Part shown: positions 36,535 through 49,147 of the stretch, piece by piece
Layout: the number at the start of each line of letters is the position of its first letter
How positions within the stretch are numbered: the first letter of the stretch is position 1
Assembly: GCF_047511655.1 (NCBI RefSeq)
Contig: NC_133391.1
Coordinates: 106,305,384-106,369,383 of the forward strand
DNA: 64,000 nucleotides
Source of the DNA: Castor canadensis
Taxonomy: Eukaryota; Chordata; Mammalia; Rodentia; Castoridae
Direction of reading: 5' to 3'
Translations under genes and position numbers: made by a program
The notes under the pieces: generated by a model
Databases searched by the model: none
What the model saw: the letters and a program-made list of their open reading frames with translations, nothing else
Told to the model about the DNA's origin: nothing

Positions 36535-37115
36535 AAAAAAACATTTTTATCAATATATAATAGTTGTACATGGGATTTCGTGGTGACATTTCCATACATG
36601 TGTACAATTTGCCCTGCTTTGGTTCATCCCCTCCATTATTCTTCTTCTTAAGATGACTTTGACAGGTTGAAATACATGTATAGAAAATACATTAACCATT
36701 TCCACCCCCCTTTACCTTTTCATTTACATTTACACTCCCCCTCCTGCTAATACCCTTTCCTTAACACAACCTGTTTTATATTCCTGTCCTTCATTATTTA
36801 TGCATACTTTCATTGTTTGGTGGGGTTTTGCCTTGGTGTTTTACCTGTAAGTATATTGTACTTTAATTAGCCTAACCCCATCTATTCCTCTTCCTCACCC
36901 TTTCCTGTGACCCATATTGTTCCAGGTTTTCAGTGCATTTCATTGTCTTTTTTCTACATTGATGCAATGTAGAATTCTCATATTATACACTCTCTATCAC
37001 TCTCTTCTTCTTTCTCTCCTTCTCTAGTCTCCTCCAACACTCCCACTTTTGAAAGCATAATATATTATTGCCTAGATATTTATATTTTTTCCTATTTGTA
37101 AAACGTCATTAGCCT
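36535..37115 (-). mobile_element. Older L1 3'UTR fragment
   Basis: ATAGTTGTACATGGGATTTC, GTGACATTTCCATACATGTG and the following pyrimidine-rich tract are antisense old L1 3' end text, related to 21320-21955. Confidence 0.6.
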
Positions 37116-38040
37116 CTCCATATTTTCAACTGCCAAAGGAATAAAACTTTAAAAGTACAATGTAACAATTATTTTTAAATAATGAAAATGGATTATATTT
37201 TTCACTTTCATTAATATCTTGCTTTCTTTTTGATTTAGGGCCCTGGGATATAGGCATGATCAAAGCTTCATTACATGCATTTTAGTTAATCCTTTGCAGA
37301 ACCTACTGCTAATAGGACATCCTAAGAAGATTGAGCATCATCGGAAATACTAAGCACATTATTGCACACACAATCAAGAACGAAAGCAGGTTTTAAGTTC
37401 AAGTGAGTTAAGGAGGACCAGCAGTAGCTAGTGACAAAATATAATGTGATATTCTATAGTGTTTCCATCTCAGTTAGCACAATAACAGCTTAGTTAATTG
37501 AATGACATATAGGAAAATATTAATATTCTTCATTATGATGGAGGATACATTATATTAGATGTGAAAGTCTTAAAATCCAAGGAAATACTTCTTAAGATTA
37601 ATTGATTTTGAATATAAAAACTAGGTATATTGCACTTGATACTGAAATTTTTCCATGTTTGCAATTTCATTTTCTGGCTATAATGAGCAAAATATGCTGT
37701 TTATAGTAACTTAATCTCTCTAGTACGTTTTTCTCCTGAGGTGAGTGTAGGCTACTAGTATGTATGCATCAATACATTGTCATTTTCATTAGAATGTTAC
37801 CTTGTGTGATTTTGGTTAACCCACATAAATGAAATGACAAAACTGAATAATTAAACCTGGAGGTACAATCTCTGGACCCAAGCAATCATCACTTTGCTTC
37901 TGACACCTCATGAAACAGTACCTGCAATGACTCTCTCGCGTCCTAAGTTTTTCACTGTTTCAGATCATGGTCTCCTTTCTCTAGAAGATTCTATGTACCT
38001 ATAAGGTCAATGATTTATAATTTTACATTCTTTTGAAATG
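37116..38040. other. Unique intergenic DNA
   Basis: Nothing recognised. Confidence 0.45.
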
Positions 38041-38222
38041 ATTGTGATAATCCAGACATGTTGGTACATTACTGTAATCCCAGCACTTGAGAGGTGGAGG
38101 CAGAAGAACTGTGAGTTTGAGGCAAGCCTGGGCTATATAAGTAACATATTTGAGGTCTGCCTGAGCTACATATATATAGTAAAACCCTGTCTCAAAAAAG
38201 AAAAAAGAAAAGAAAAAATTTT
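38041..38222 (+). mobile_element. B1-type SINE
   Basis: Sense B1 order: ACTGTAATCCCAGCACTTGA, GAGGTGGAGGCAGAAGAAC, CAAGCCTGGGCTATATAAG, then AAAACCCTGTCTCAAAAAAG tail. Confidence 0.88.
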
Positions 38223-38477
38223 GATATGTGTGTGCCTTCATATGTATGAATGTGTGTGTGTATATACAAATGCATACTTCAGTCTTTTAACATGTCCATG
38301 ATAACAAATTGAAGATACATGTAAATAAATATATTTATAGTTCTGTGACCATACAAAACTGTAATAATGTAGCTGGAAATGATTTCTAAATCATCCAACT
38401 TTTCTTTCATTCCTTTGTACCAATGATTTTTGTTTATATATATATGTTTTCCATACGTGTGTGTGTGTTTGTGTAAA

Positions 38478-38808
38478 AATTTGGTGGTGGTATTGAGGTT
38501 TAACTCAGGGTCTTGCACTTGGTAGACAAGCACTATACCACTTGAGCCATACACTCATCCCTTTTTGCTTTAGTTATTTTTCAGACAAGATCTCAAACTT
38601 TTTCTCAGGCTGGTCTCAGACCACTATCCTCCTATACCTTCTGTATAGCTGGGATTAGAGACATGTACCACCACACACAGCTGTTTTGTTGACATAGGAT
38701 TTCACTATCTTTTTTGCCCAGGCTGCCCTTGAACCATGATCCTCCTCTACCTCTGCCTTCCAAGTAGCTGGGATTACAGCTGTGAGTCATTGTGCCTGGC
38801 TGTCATAG
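38478..38808 (-). mobile_element. Composite ID-like/B1-dimer SINE
   Basis: Antisense ID-like head (GGTTTAACTCAGGGTCTTGC, ACCACTTGAGCCATACAC), then two antisense B1 units, the last with CAAGTAGCTGGGATTACAGC. Confidence 0.88.
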
Positions 38809-39182
38809 ATTATATTTTAAAAGCTGAGACTTAGCCTTTTAAGTTCTCTTAAAAGTTAAGGTTATTGTTTGGAAAGTTTTTTTTCATTTGCAAATTGATG
38901 ATTAACTTGATTCTAGGACACCAATATACTCCAAAGTTTTATTTCAATGAAGATTCCCTCTAAAAATACATTTTGGAGCTTATCATCATTACTTCCAAAC
39001 AGTACAAAAGAAGTTTGTGAGCATAGTGGCTTAATGTTCCAAATTTTTAGGTTAATTCATATGACTAAACAATTGCTTCCTTCTACATGGCTTCAAACCA
39101 CATCTAACATACCTAAAATGCTTGCCTTGAGCAGTAAAGTGAAGTTCTCATGGAAGATCATGTAAGTATATGTATCCTTGGA

Positions 39183-39229
<47 letters not shown>

Positions 39230-39294
39230 TCTGTATGTGTGTCTATACATTTACTATATATAAATCAGTAAGTATATACTCTATATCTGTGTAA
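38809..39294. other. Unique DNA with an AT microsatellite
   Basis: The AT run is at 39186-39226. Nothing else recognised. Confidence 0.5.
39186..39226. repeat. (AT)n microsatellite
   Basis: Pure AT dinucleotides, about 20 units. Confidence 0.95.
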
Positions 39295-39480
39295 CCCGCC
39301 TTCTTCCAAATTCTGGTCATCCTTCAAAATCCAAACTCCAAACAATGACCCAATGACCTCAGCTGTACTGTTTCCAGCTCCCTGATTGTCCCATTTGAAC
39401 TTTTTTCCCAGCACTTAGCATATTTTAATTTGTATTCATTTTATGTGTGTAAGCCTCTATTTATATCCCAGACCTTTGCA
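39295..39480 (+). mobile_element. L2 LINE 3' region fragment
   Basis: CATCCTTCAAAATCCAAACT, TGTACTGTTTCCAGCTCCC and AGCACTTAGCATATTTTAAT keep L2 order. Confidence 0.5.
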
Positions 39481-42400
39481 CTCCCGAGAGGGAATATCAT
39501 CTTTCTCCTCTTAGTGTTTCTCCCAAAGTCCATGCAGTACCTTAAACATAAAAGTTGCGCAGATTTTGAGTGAAATGAGTGTGTGACTTTGTCAAACAAC
39601 TTCTTGATTGGGCAGGGTATGTAGCGTTCTGGACTGACAGTTACTGCTTTGATGGAATACTGACATCCTATGTACACATGCAAATGAGGCTGCCTTCAAC
39701 TTTAGAGTTTAACATTCATCTTATTAAATATTAAAATGAGCTCTCTGTAGAGTACTGCCTCTTACTGTCATTTGATTAACTGCACTATAAAGTTATTTTA
39801 TAATGCCAGAGAACGTGCTAAGTATTCAAGACATCAAAAGACTCTACCACAGGTTTTAGAATGTAGAGGCATTTAGATTTTTAAGACCAGAATGAAATTA
39901 ACTATGGAGATAGAGAACCCAAAACACTTTTCTCATTGCTGGTCTCTTACAGAAATTTCTGGTTTCCTACAGAGTTTTCTACTCTCATTTTCTAAGTTGC
40001 AATATACAGAACCAATTTTTACATTTTGCAAATATACATAATAGAATTGCTAAAGAATATAATAAAGTGCAGAGAAGTAACAAGCTCATTACTGAAACAG
40101 GCCAAATAGAGGCAACAGGAAACATTATTTTCCTTTATCTTATTTCCAAATATTTCTTATACTGAATATTCAACACTTTCAATTTTCAGTAATCTAATCC
40201 TAATTGTACCCTCATATCCCCATTCTCAAATTACTTTTCCTGGTTATTACTCTTTCTCATAGGTACTCTCCTTGCTAGGTGTTTCACATATAATATTGCT
40301 GTCATCATTCAGGTGGTTGGAATTTAAGGGTCTGCAGCCTTTTATCAATTCTAGACCTTAAATTGTCACATCAGCAACTCACTGCTCCATTTGCTGCACA
40401 CATCTCTTTCAGTCTCATTTAATTAGCCTAGGGTCTCTTCATACTTCTAGGAGTCTTATCTATTCTAAACTCTTCAACATGTTCATGTTCGATACTTGGA
40501 ATGGTCTTCTTTTCATTTCTACAAAAAATTATTGAGTACTTACAAGTTGACAGAAGTTATTAGGTACTAGATGAAATTGTTTTCAAGGATACTTTATTTT
40601 TTTAATCTTTCCAGTCTTTCCCCTACATATTACTTATGCTACTTCTGAGAAAAAAATATTTTCATTTGCCTGAAGCAACTCATTCTTTTTCTCCATATTC
40701 CACAGTTTACTACCATATTTGTAACTTCTTAGGTCAGATTTTCTTTGGGAAGTAGCTTGACAATGTTAGATCTGTTACAAATGTTCAAATTTCCTAAGAT
40801 AACATAATAGGTACATCTAAAGCATCTTAATGTTCTGAAACTTTTATATGTAACAATAACATATCATATGAAGATCTAGAAAAAGCTAAAATAATCTATT
40901 GTGTAATAAGCAGAAATAAATTGTTGTCTGGGGAATGAAGACAGGAATTGACTGGGAATGGGCATGAGGGAACTTCCTGAGGTTAAGATAATGTTCTGTA
41001 TTTTAATAGGAGTTTGCATTATACAGGTATATACAGTCATCTAACCTTGTTGATGAATAACTTAGGATGTTGTGTATTTCATTGTAAGCAAATTTTGCTT
41101 TTCTATGCTTTTATTTCTTAGCTGTGTCATGTCTTCTCTTTCTTTCTTTTAATAAAATTTCAGGCAAATCTATGCTGAGGCATACGCTTTCAGATTGTTA
41201 TGTCTTCTTTTGGTATTTTTGTTTTTTCCTGTCTGGGAAAAAAATAAATTCTCTTCCCACTCCTTCACTGCCGTTTTTAAGTTTTTGAGCTTCAAATTCA
41301 AGGTGTCTTTCCCCCCCAGCATTTTCAAATGTTTAATGATATTTGAGATGTTACAGATTTCTTCTGCTTCTGGATGGTATTTATTAGTGGTAAAATTTGT
41401 ATCAGCTGAAATGAAATGTTATGAAACTAAATTTTCTTTTTATAGTAACTTTGTATGAATGTCATCTGTCACACAGTATTTGCTTTGGTATTTTCCCTAT
41501 ATTAGAAATATAGTTGTTAAAGTGTATTTGAGAGTTTAAGGAGGCTAGTTAGATTTCTTTGTTCAAAGGCACTCTCTTCTGATATGCTGAAATACTAGTT
41601 TCAACTATAATGTCGTACCTGTGTAGATGGGAGAGATTAATGTGCTTTCTGATTTTGTGACTTTGTTTTTACAGAAACATTTATTCCCGTCTTTGCTTCC
41701 CTTTTCTTCCTTTCCACCAAGCCTCCAAAGGTACCATCTCCTTGACATTTAGATTTAATTGAAAGTGGTGACATTCTGAAATTTCTGCCTTGGGCTCTGT
41801 TCATTTTTAAGTCTTTTTCTTTGAATTTACTAGTAGTCAGTGGATCAGTGCACCCTGATCCACAAGATCTCAAGCTGATTCCGTTATTTTCTTACTCCGC
41901 ATGACACCTGGATTCTGAGTGATTTTATCTTTATTTCATCATCCCCAGTCTCCCCATCTACACTGCTCATGCATAGCCCCATCCTGCTCCTATCTCTGTT
42001 TTAAGTCTCCTTTGGGTGTTGTTGACTGTCAACATTGTAGGCACTTCTTATACTAGTCTCAGTGTTTCTTTTTCTACTAATAGGTAATTAAAAACACTTC
42101 TAGTTACATTAAGGGTATGATTATGAGTGAATTTGTTTTTAATCACTATTTTTTTTTTGAGGACATGTTGCCCACATTTAAATTAGAGGGTTTTTTTTTT
42201 TTATATGAGACCCTGGAAAAATTTAGAAAAAATTTTCTAAAATTCAGAAGACTAATACTAAATCCTGCAATGGCAAACACTGAAAGGTGGTCTTGCTGTT
42301 AGCTCATCCTACTCTGTATCAGAAAGTATTTTTGGTACTGTAATTGAGAATTATGTCCCTAAAAGTTCAGATGGCTGGGAAAAAGCGAGATTTGGAATGT

Positions 42401-44333
42401 CAGACTATTTTCTGTAATTGGTAATAATGATACCTAGGTTAAACAAAATTAGTTCTGCTATACAGTGTATACAACTCAATTTCTGATGTTGGCAAAATCC
42501 ATAGCTTCCCCAAACAGGTACATATACAGATGGAAAGAACTCCATGAATGGCCCAGTGTCTGTAAAGGATAACTATGACCATTACAAATTGCTATCTTAT
42601 AGGTAAAACATGAAATATTGGTAGTTTAATATAGTTGAACTTAACAAATGGGGAATTTAATATTAAATAAATCAGGGCTAAGAGGTAATCCTGATAAATT
42701 TATCAATATACTAACTAATAATCTTCTGTTCCTCCTTAAGGAGCTAGGCATTAGGTACAGAATTGTAGACTGGCTCCTCATGTATATGCATATTATTGAA
42801 CCTGATTAATATTCATCCTTACCTATATTTAAATTTGTTGAAAGCCTAATATTACCATTCATTGTATTAAGTTCTGGAATCTGGCAAAGAAAACACACAA
42901 AGCTTAAAGGACAGAGAGTCCTATTAAAACCCTGCATAATTATTGCAATATGCACCATTGGTTAGATCTGGGAAAACTGGGGACAGTGAATTTTATAGAA
43001 TAACTGAAAAAATTAAATGTGAAATGACTATGTAGGGATGCAATGTAGATTTTTACTGTTTTCCAATGCAAGAAGGTCACTGGAAGAGATCAGTGTGCTT
43101 TGGTATGACACTGTCCACCTAGAAAAAAAGACTCATTTTTCTAGTTTTTACAAAAGCTTCTAATAAATGAGTGGGATCCATCAAAATGAGTGATTAGGTA
43201 GAAATTTCTAGCAGTTACTCAAAACTTCACCTGAAAAAAAACAAAACAAAACAAATAACTTTGAAAGCATGAAGCTATTTACCTTTCATCATTCTGGCCC
43301 GTCCATACAAACTAAATGCTGGAATTTTTCCTGTGTGAGTTAGGCTTTTGTATGGTATCCACATTTGTAATTCTAAGTACAACTATTTTAAAATGGAAAA
43401 GTCTTTGAAGGACAGCTCTTCAATTGAATAACAGATGTAGAAAAGTTTATCTTTTCCAAGGAAAGACAGGTCTTAAAGTGGTTTCTTTCTCACTCCATGT
43501 ATTTGACAAGGGGCTGTACTCACCATAATCTCTCAGAAACCTAGGCTGATGGAGGCTAAATCCTCACAGTAGAAGGAAGGAAAGTTAGCGAATGGTTTAT
43601 TGCATCTGAAAGCCTCTTGTGTTAAAGTAACATGTAAAACTTATACTCATTTTTTTCCCAAGTGTCAAAGCAAAGTGAAGAGTTGAATTCCGCCATGTGT
43701 ACAAATGTATACTTGCCATATTTACGGAAAGCCCTCATGACTGCTAAAGCAGGCTAGGGAATGACTCACATTGCTTATAACCATATTCAAATATGAGTTG
43801 AAGAATTTCATGCAACAACTACAAATTACTTGAATTATATATTCACTAACAACAACGAAAACCTAACTGTATTAATATGTAAATAGAAAGTGGCTATCTT
43901 CCTTATGGCTTATAAAAATTAAAGTTATGAAAACAAAATATTTGATAATATGAAAGCTTTTTAGGTTTGTTATTAGTATAGACTACTACTAATTAAATCC
44001 TTTATTTTATAAAGGGTATAGAAAAATGCTTAAAACAATTTTTTTTATTCCCTAATTAGCTTATTTTGAAGTTATAAAGACTTGTGCTATGGACTTTAAT
44101 TGGGTACACTGAAAGCCTTATTTTGTGACCAATGATTCATCTTATTCTAGCATATATACATAGTTGAACCAAGTAGTCTTAAATACATAAGCCACTTTCT
44201 CCTTCCTCTGACAAAATCCTGGTATCACTGCCATGCCATTTCCCTCACTATATGTGTGTGAACGCATTCACGTTTTCTATGGAGGCAAATATATGATCCT
44301 TCTGACCAATGCAATGAGGCATAATCTGAAATC
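39481..44333. other. Long gene-free stretch of unique or unrecognised DNA
   Basis: 4.85 kb without a young SINE, LINE or gene that I recognise. Open frames such as 41195-41458 and 41637-41873 lack family features. A short A-rich run lies near 43236-43257. Confidence 0.45.
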
Positions 44334-45945
44334 TTTCTTCATTAATTATTCATTTATTCACATGTGCATACATTGTTTGGGTCATTTCTCCCCCCTGCCC
44401 CCCTCACCTCCAGGCAGAACCTGTTCTGCCTTATCTCTAATTTTGTTGAAGACATAAGCATAATAAGGAAGACAAAGCATTTTTGCTAGTTAAGGATAGT
44501 TATACAGAAATATTCCTAGCATTGCCTTCGTGTACACGTGTTAAAACCCACGTTGACTCATCTCTAACTGATCTTTACACTGGTTACTGATCCCCTTTTT
44601 ATGTTAACCTCTGTTGCTTTAAGGTCCCTGGAGTGGGGACATAAAACGCTTTCATGTTTTGGGTTTTCTACCTATTCCTGTATCTCCTGTATGTGCTCTC
44701 TCCTTGTCATGTGATCCAAGTCCAACCACATTGCTGTATTTGCCCTAGATGTAAAGTCCGCATATGAGGGAGAACATACAATTTTTGGTCTTCTGAACCT
44801 GGCTAACCTCACTCATAATGATGTTCTCCAGTTCCATCCATTTACCTGCAAATGATAAGATTTCATTCTTCTTCATGGCTGAGTAAAATTCCATTGTGTA
44901 CAAGTACCATATTTTCTTGTTCCATTCATTAGTAGTGGGGCACCTTGGTTGCTTCCATAACTTGGCGATTGTGAATAGTGCTGCAATAAACATGGGTGTG
45001 CAGGTGCCTCTGGAGTAACCTGTGTTGCATTCCTTTGGGTGTATCTCCAGGAGTGGGATTGCTGGATCATCAGAATACCTGACTTCAAACTGTATTACAA
45101 AGCAATAGCAATAAAAACAGCATGGTATTGGCACAAAAACAGACTTGAAGACCAGTGGAATAGAATAGAGGACCCAGATAAGAATCCACACAACTATACC
45201 CATCTCATTTTTGACAAAGGTGCCAAAAATATATGATGGAAAAATGTCAGCCTCTTCAACAAATGTTGCTGGCAAAGTGGTTACCTGTTTGCAAGTAACT
45301 GAAACTAGATCCATATCTCTCACCTTGTACTGTATCAACTCAAAATGGATCAAGGACCTAAATATCAGACCTGAAACTCTGAAGTTACTACAGGAAGGAG
45401 CAGGAAACACTCTGGAACTAATAGGTATAGGCAAAGACTTCCTCAATAGAACCCCAGCAGCCCAGCAACTAAGAGAAAGGATGGACAAATGGGACTTCAT
45501 AAAACTAAAAAGCTTCTGCACAACAAAATGGTCTCTAAACTGAGAATACCCACAGTGGGAGAAAAAATTTGCCAGCTATACATCAGACAAGGGACTGATA
45601 ACCAGAATATATATATATACAGGGAACTTACAAAACTAAACTCTCCTAAAATCAATGAACCAATTAAAAAATGGGCAACTGAACTGAACTTTCTCAAAAG
45701 AAATTCAAATGGCCAAAAAACCATGAAAAAATGCTCACCATCTCTAGCCATAAAGGAAATGCAGATCAAAACCACACTAAGATTCCACCTCACCCGTTAG
45801 AATAGCCATCATCGAAAACACCACCACTATGTGTTGGTGAGGATGTGGGGAAAAAGGAACCCTTGTACAATGCTGGTGGGAATGCAAGCTGGTGCAACCT
45901 CTGGAAAAAAATTTGGAGGTTTCTTCACTCTTAAAACCCAGACAG
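44334..45945. mobile_element. L1 with 5' inversion (twin-priming structure)
   Basis: 44334-45068 is the L1 3' part in minus orientation: 3'UTR, then the ORF2 C-terminus back to [15 protein letters not shown]. From about 45072 the orientation flips to plus, and ORF2 text runs from [20 protein letters not shown] to the Cys-rich region and CTGGAAAAAAATTTGGAGG at about 45900-45920. In an intact L1 the end of the plus part lies immediately upstream of the start of the minus part, with only about 35 bp missing. Frames are broken. Confidence 0.88.
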
Positions 45946-47039
45946 TAATTCCGTGCTGGACATTGTCAAATTTGTATGAAATGCCTGAACTATAGCAGAC
46001 AATGTAAAAAACAGCTTTGGAAAAACAGTGTAAGAAAGATGGAAGGTCTTTAAATTCTGGAGATCAATCTCTTCTTAAAAAAAAATACACCACCACCAAA
46101 AAACCTGCTAATATTATTAAGACAGTGACTTAAAATGATTGTCTGAAACAAGATAAAGAGCTACTTCAGCCAAAATACAAATCAGTTTACTTTTTATCAA
46201 GGAGCTTTGTGTGTCACAGTTAAGTTGGATGTTGGCACAAGTTCCTAATCTTACTGGTTTTTAAAACAAGTGAATTATTTCAGAACATTCACATTCAAAG
46301 TTGAAAATCAAGACTCAATAGACAAGTTGATTAGAGACCCGAAATTTGGCCAATTATCAGGGAAAATTCATGTTTACTCATAGTATATTGACCACTCATG
46401 ACAAGCTGGTATGGAAAACTGGCAAGAAAGTATTGTAAAGTTGTTCATAGTGTTGGAGGCTTGAGATGTGTTTAGTCATATTTTCATTTTAATCGTTAAT
46501 GATATTCTAAGAAAAACAGCTCTTGAGTGGTTAAATCTGGTTTTAAATCCAAGCAAGTCCTGAGTATACAATCTTAACCTCTATTACAATGATTCTGTAC
46601 CAAAATGCAGGTCATTGTTTTCAGGGTGGCTTCAGCTTAATTATGGAACCCACATAATGGTTTCCCTTAAAAAAAATGAATCCTGGGTTCTGAATAAATC
46701 CACAGTATTCCATGCCACAAACTTTATTTGGCTTTGCTTATATTGGGTTCATCCAGTGTACTTTTTAGATAAATTTAAATTACAAAAATTAATCTTTTGT
46801 GACCTTAAAAATGCAATCCAACACTTAAAAAAGCAGATTTGCTGGTGAAAATTATACTAACTGTGTATCTATGTGGAATTGTTACTTTTATACCTTGGCA
46901 GGGCTATAATGTGCAGGTATTTGTTCAAACATTATTCTATTTCTGTGAAAGTGATTTCCAAGTAAGAATATCATTTCAATTGGTACACTTTTGGGATTAG
47001 CTGATTACTGTCTGTAATATGGCCAAGTCTCATCCCATT
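45946..47039. other. Unique DNA downstream of COX7C
   Basis: AT-rich. An open frame at 46615-46848 has no family signature. Nothing recognised. Confidence 0.45.
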
Positions 47040-47245
47040 GGGTGAATGCCAACAGAACAAAAAACTAACCTACATCAGGCATCAGACTCTTCCTTGCAAT
47101 GCCTGCCTGCTGGCATACCTAGAGATTCTGGACTTGACAACTACCACAATCACACAAGCCAACTATTTAAAAATAAACCTCTATGTGTGTATTCTGCTGG
47201 TTCTATTTATTTGGATAACCCTAACAAAGAAACTAAGCAGTTGTA
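47040..47245 (+). mobile_element. Probable ERVL/MaLR-type LTR 3' end
   Basis: GAGATTCTGGACTTGACAAC, CACAAGCCAACTATTTAAAA, AATAAACCTCTATG and TTATTTGGATAACCCTAAC resemble the 3' part of an old LTR with its poly(A) signal. The family is uncertain. Confidence 0.4.
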
Positions 47246-48134
47246 ATTTAGAATGCACAGCCAGCCTGTTGAAGCTCCTCTTCCCAACCTTTTTATTTTA
47301 ATAGGGATGGGCAACTTGTACTCCTAACAGCAGATAGGCAGAGGAGGATTTTCCTCTCATGTGTAATCCTTCAAATATTGTACCTAGACCTTAACAAATA
47401 TGGTTCCTTTAGATTGCTAAAATATTTTAAGCCAGAAGAAAAAAATCATACTTAGGACTTGCCAGAAATTAAAAAGGTTTTATATACAGCCCACTGAACA
47501 ATCCTAGGAGGTAAAGATTATCACTGTTTCCTCCATGAAAACTGACACAGCTAAATGTGTAAGTTAATGGCAGAGATTTGAATCCAAAGTTCAAAACCAT
47601 TTTATGAGCCCTAAACTACAGAAAACCTGAATGTTCCATGAAAAAGCTCTCAACACAGAATGAGACTGGATTTGTCACTGGCTAATAAAGAGTAATTCAT
47701 GTCATACAAGCACAAGGAAGATCTGGACAAAGTCATATAAGATAGAGTGCAACCACATTTATGTACTAATTATTTAAACATAGTTCCTAGCTCACAAATT
47801 GATAGAAAAATCAAAAGTTCTGGCAAATCAGTAGTTTTACACTAGAACCCTACAGAAAAATCTAATGTTATGAAGACTGGCCTAGCCAGCTTACCTTGTT
47901 CCATGAAGAGATGTACAATTCACATTAAGTTATTACATTTTAAATTTGGTGAGTATATCCTGTTCACAAATTCAATTCACTGGCAAAATTAATCAGAACC
48001 ACCTTTACCTCCTAGGTATGATGTATTACAGACAAAGCTCCACAAAAATGATTTAAAAATATTGAGAATTACCTAAATTATAACATAAGCACACGCTCAA
48101 TTATCACATTCTCTATTTCAGAGAAGAGGCATTA
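47246..48134. other. Unique DNA downstream of COX7C with a MIR-like piece
   Basis: Near 47485-47600, AACAATCCTAGGAGGTAAAG and GCAGAGATTTGAATCCAAAG resemble antisense MIR. The rest is unrecognised. Confidence 0.4.
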
Positions 48135-48240
48135 GGCATTCATGTCATGAGTTTATTTACAAACATATCTAGTATGCTGTAAGTTTAAGAGTTTGATCCA
48201 TTTTCCAAAGAGACTGCCCCTCTTGAAACATTCTTCGCAT
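48135..48240 (-). other. COX7C: COX7C exon 3 (3'UTR only) with polyadenylation signal
   Basis: The minus strand shows a pyrimidine-rich tract, then TTTTGCAG, then the exon from 48240. It ends with the canonical signal AATAAA at 48157-48152. The 3' end near 48135-48140 is inferred from the usual 10-30 nt spacing. The exon contains phrases that I recognise from the mammalian COX7C 3'UTR (GGAAAATGGATCAAACTC and TTTGTAAATAAACT). Confidence 0.85.
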
Positions 48241-48328
48241 CTGCAAAATAGAAACAAAAATTAAAGGCATTTAAAAAACCCTACTAGTTTTACAGAAGTC
48301 ATGTAATTTTGTTAATGTATTATTTTGT

Positions 48329-48398
48329 TTGGTACATCAGAAAGCGTTTACAGTATCATGACTTTATTCATACTGATTTGCTTCATCATATGCACCAA
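48329..48398 (-). ncRNA. SNORD138: Intronic box C/D snoRNA, SNORD138 / miR-3607 precursor
   Basis: This lies in COX7C intron 2 on the host strand. The C box ATGATGA is at 48389-48383 and the D box CTGA at 48340-48337. An 8-bp terminal stem is formed by TTGGTGCA (48398-48391) and TGTACCAA (48336-48329), with one G-U pair. The 3' edge is 88 nt from the downstream acceptor, close to the distance usual for intron-encoded C/D snoRNAs. I recognise the segment ACTGTAAACGCTTTCTGATG as miR-3607-3p, and GCATATGATGAAGCAAATC as the 5p arm with one apparent change. In human the same element lies in the COX7C intron, so host-gene synteny supports the call. Its RNA target is not known to me. C' and D' boxes are not clear. 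Confidence 0.9.
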
Positions 48399-48614
48399 AA
48401 CCTTTCACATTAATGGCTTGGGTAGTTCAATCTCCTTAAAGTCTAAGGCATATTTTGAAATTTACCCAGTTATTCCAGAGCGCTTCCACTAGCATTCCAT
48501 TAGAAACTGCTCACAGTCATGCTAAATAATTTTTTTATTCACAGACAGGGAGTCGATGTTTATCAACGAGTACGTCATACTTCCTTGGACACATACTAAT
48601 ATACATTCCCTCAA

Positions 48615-48740
48615 TGCAGGGGTTCTCAACCTCAGCACCACTGGTATTTTTCCTAATCAGACAATCAAAAATGTCTCCGGACATTTGTCCCCCATTCACA
48701 GCATGGCACAAAATCATTCCCATTTAAGACTCATTGCCTT
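48615..48740. mobile_element. Decayed MER5-type (hAT-Charlie) DNA transposon in COX7C intron 2
   Basis: The plus strand contains GGGGTTCTCAACCTCAGCAC, CACTGGTATTTT and AAAAATGTCTCCGGACAT, phrases typical of MER5A/B. It is an ancient non-autonomous element shared by placental mammals. Edges are approximate. Confidence 0.75.
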
Positions 48741-49147
48741 AATTTTCACAAGATGACTGAATTGATTAGCCATGGAAATACTTGGAACAGATATAAATGA
48801 AAGGATTACAAGCATTTTATCTCCTGGGGCTTTTCATACATTGAATCAGTATCGCAAGCCTAGATTTTAAGAACCGGGAGCTCAGTGACCATTTTACAGA
48901 AGGAATCGAAAGATTTACATTGTTTTAAGAGGCAAATTCTAAGCCATTTTTATTTTAGTAAAAAGTACCCAAGATTGAATAACATCAATCACTTTACTAG
49001 TACTTTACCTGATTAAAGTGGTACTCAATATAATACTGGCCATTATTGATCAAAATCATTTGTTTATAGGTTATCAGTGTTCACTGATGTCACATCTACA
49101 CTTAACAGAAAGCACTGCTTTAGGAAGATCAGAAATTCATTAGTTAC

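Larger units (their letters stand above)
48241..49147 (-). other. COX7C: COX7C intron 2 (907 bp)
   Basis: GT-AG intron between exon 2 and the 3'UTR exon. It carries the snoRNA (48329-48398) and a decayed MER5-type DNA transposon (about 48615-48740). I see nothing else recognisable in it. Confidence 0.85.
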
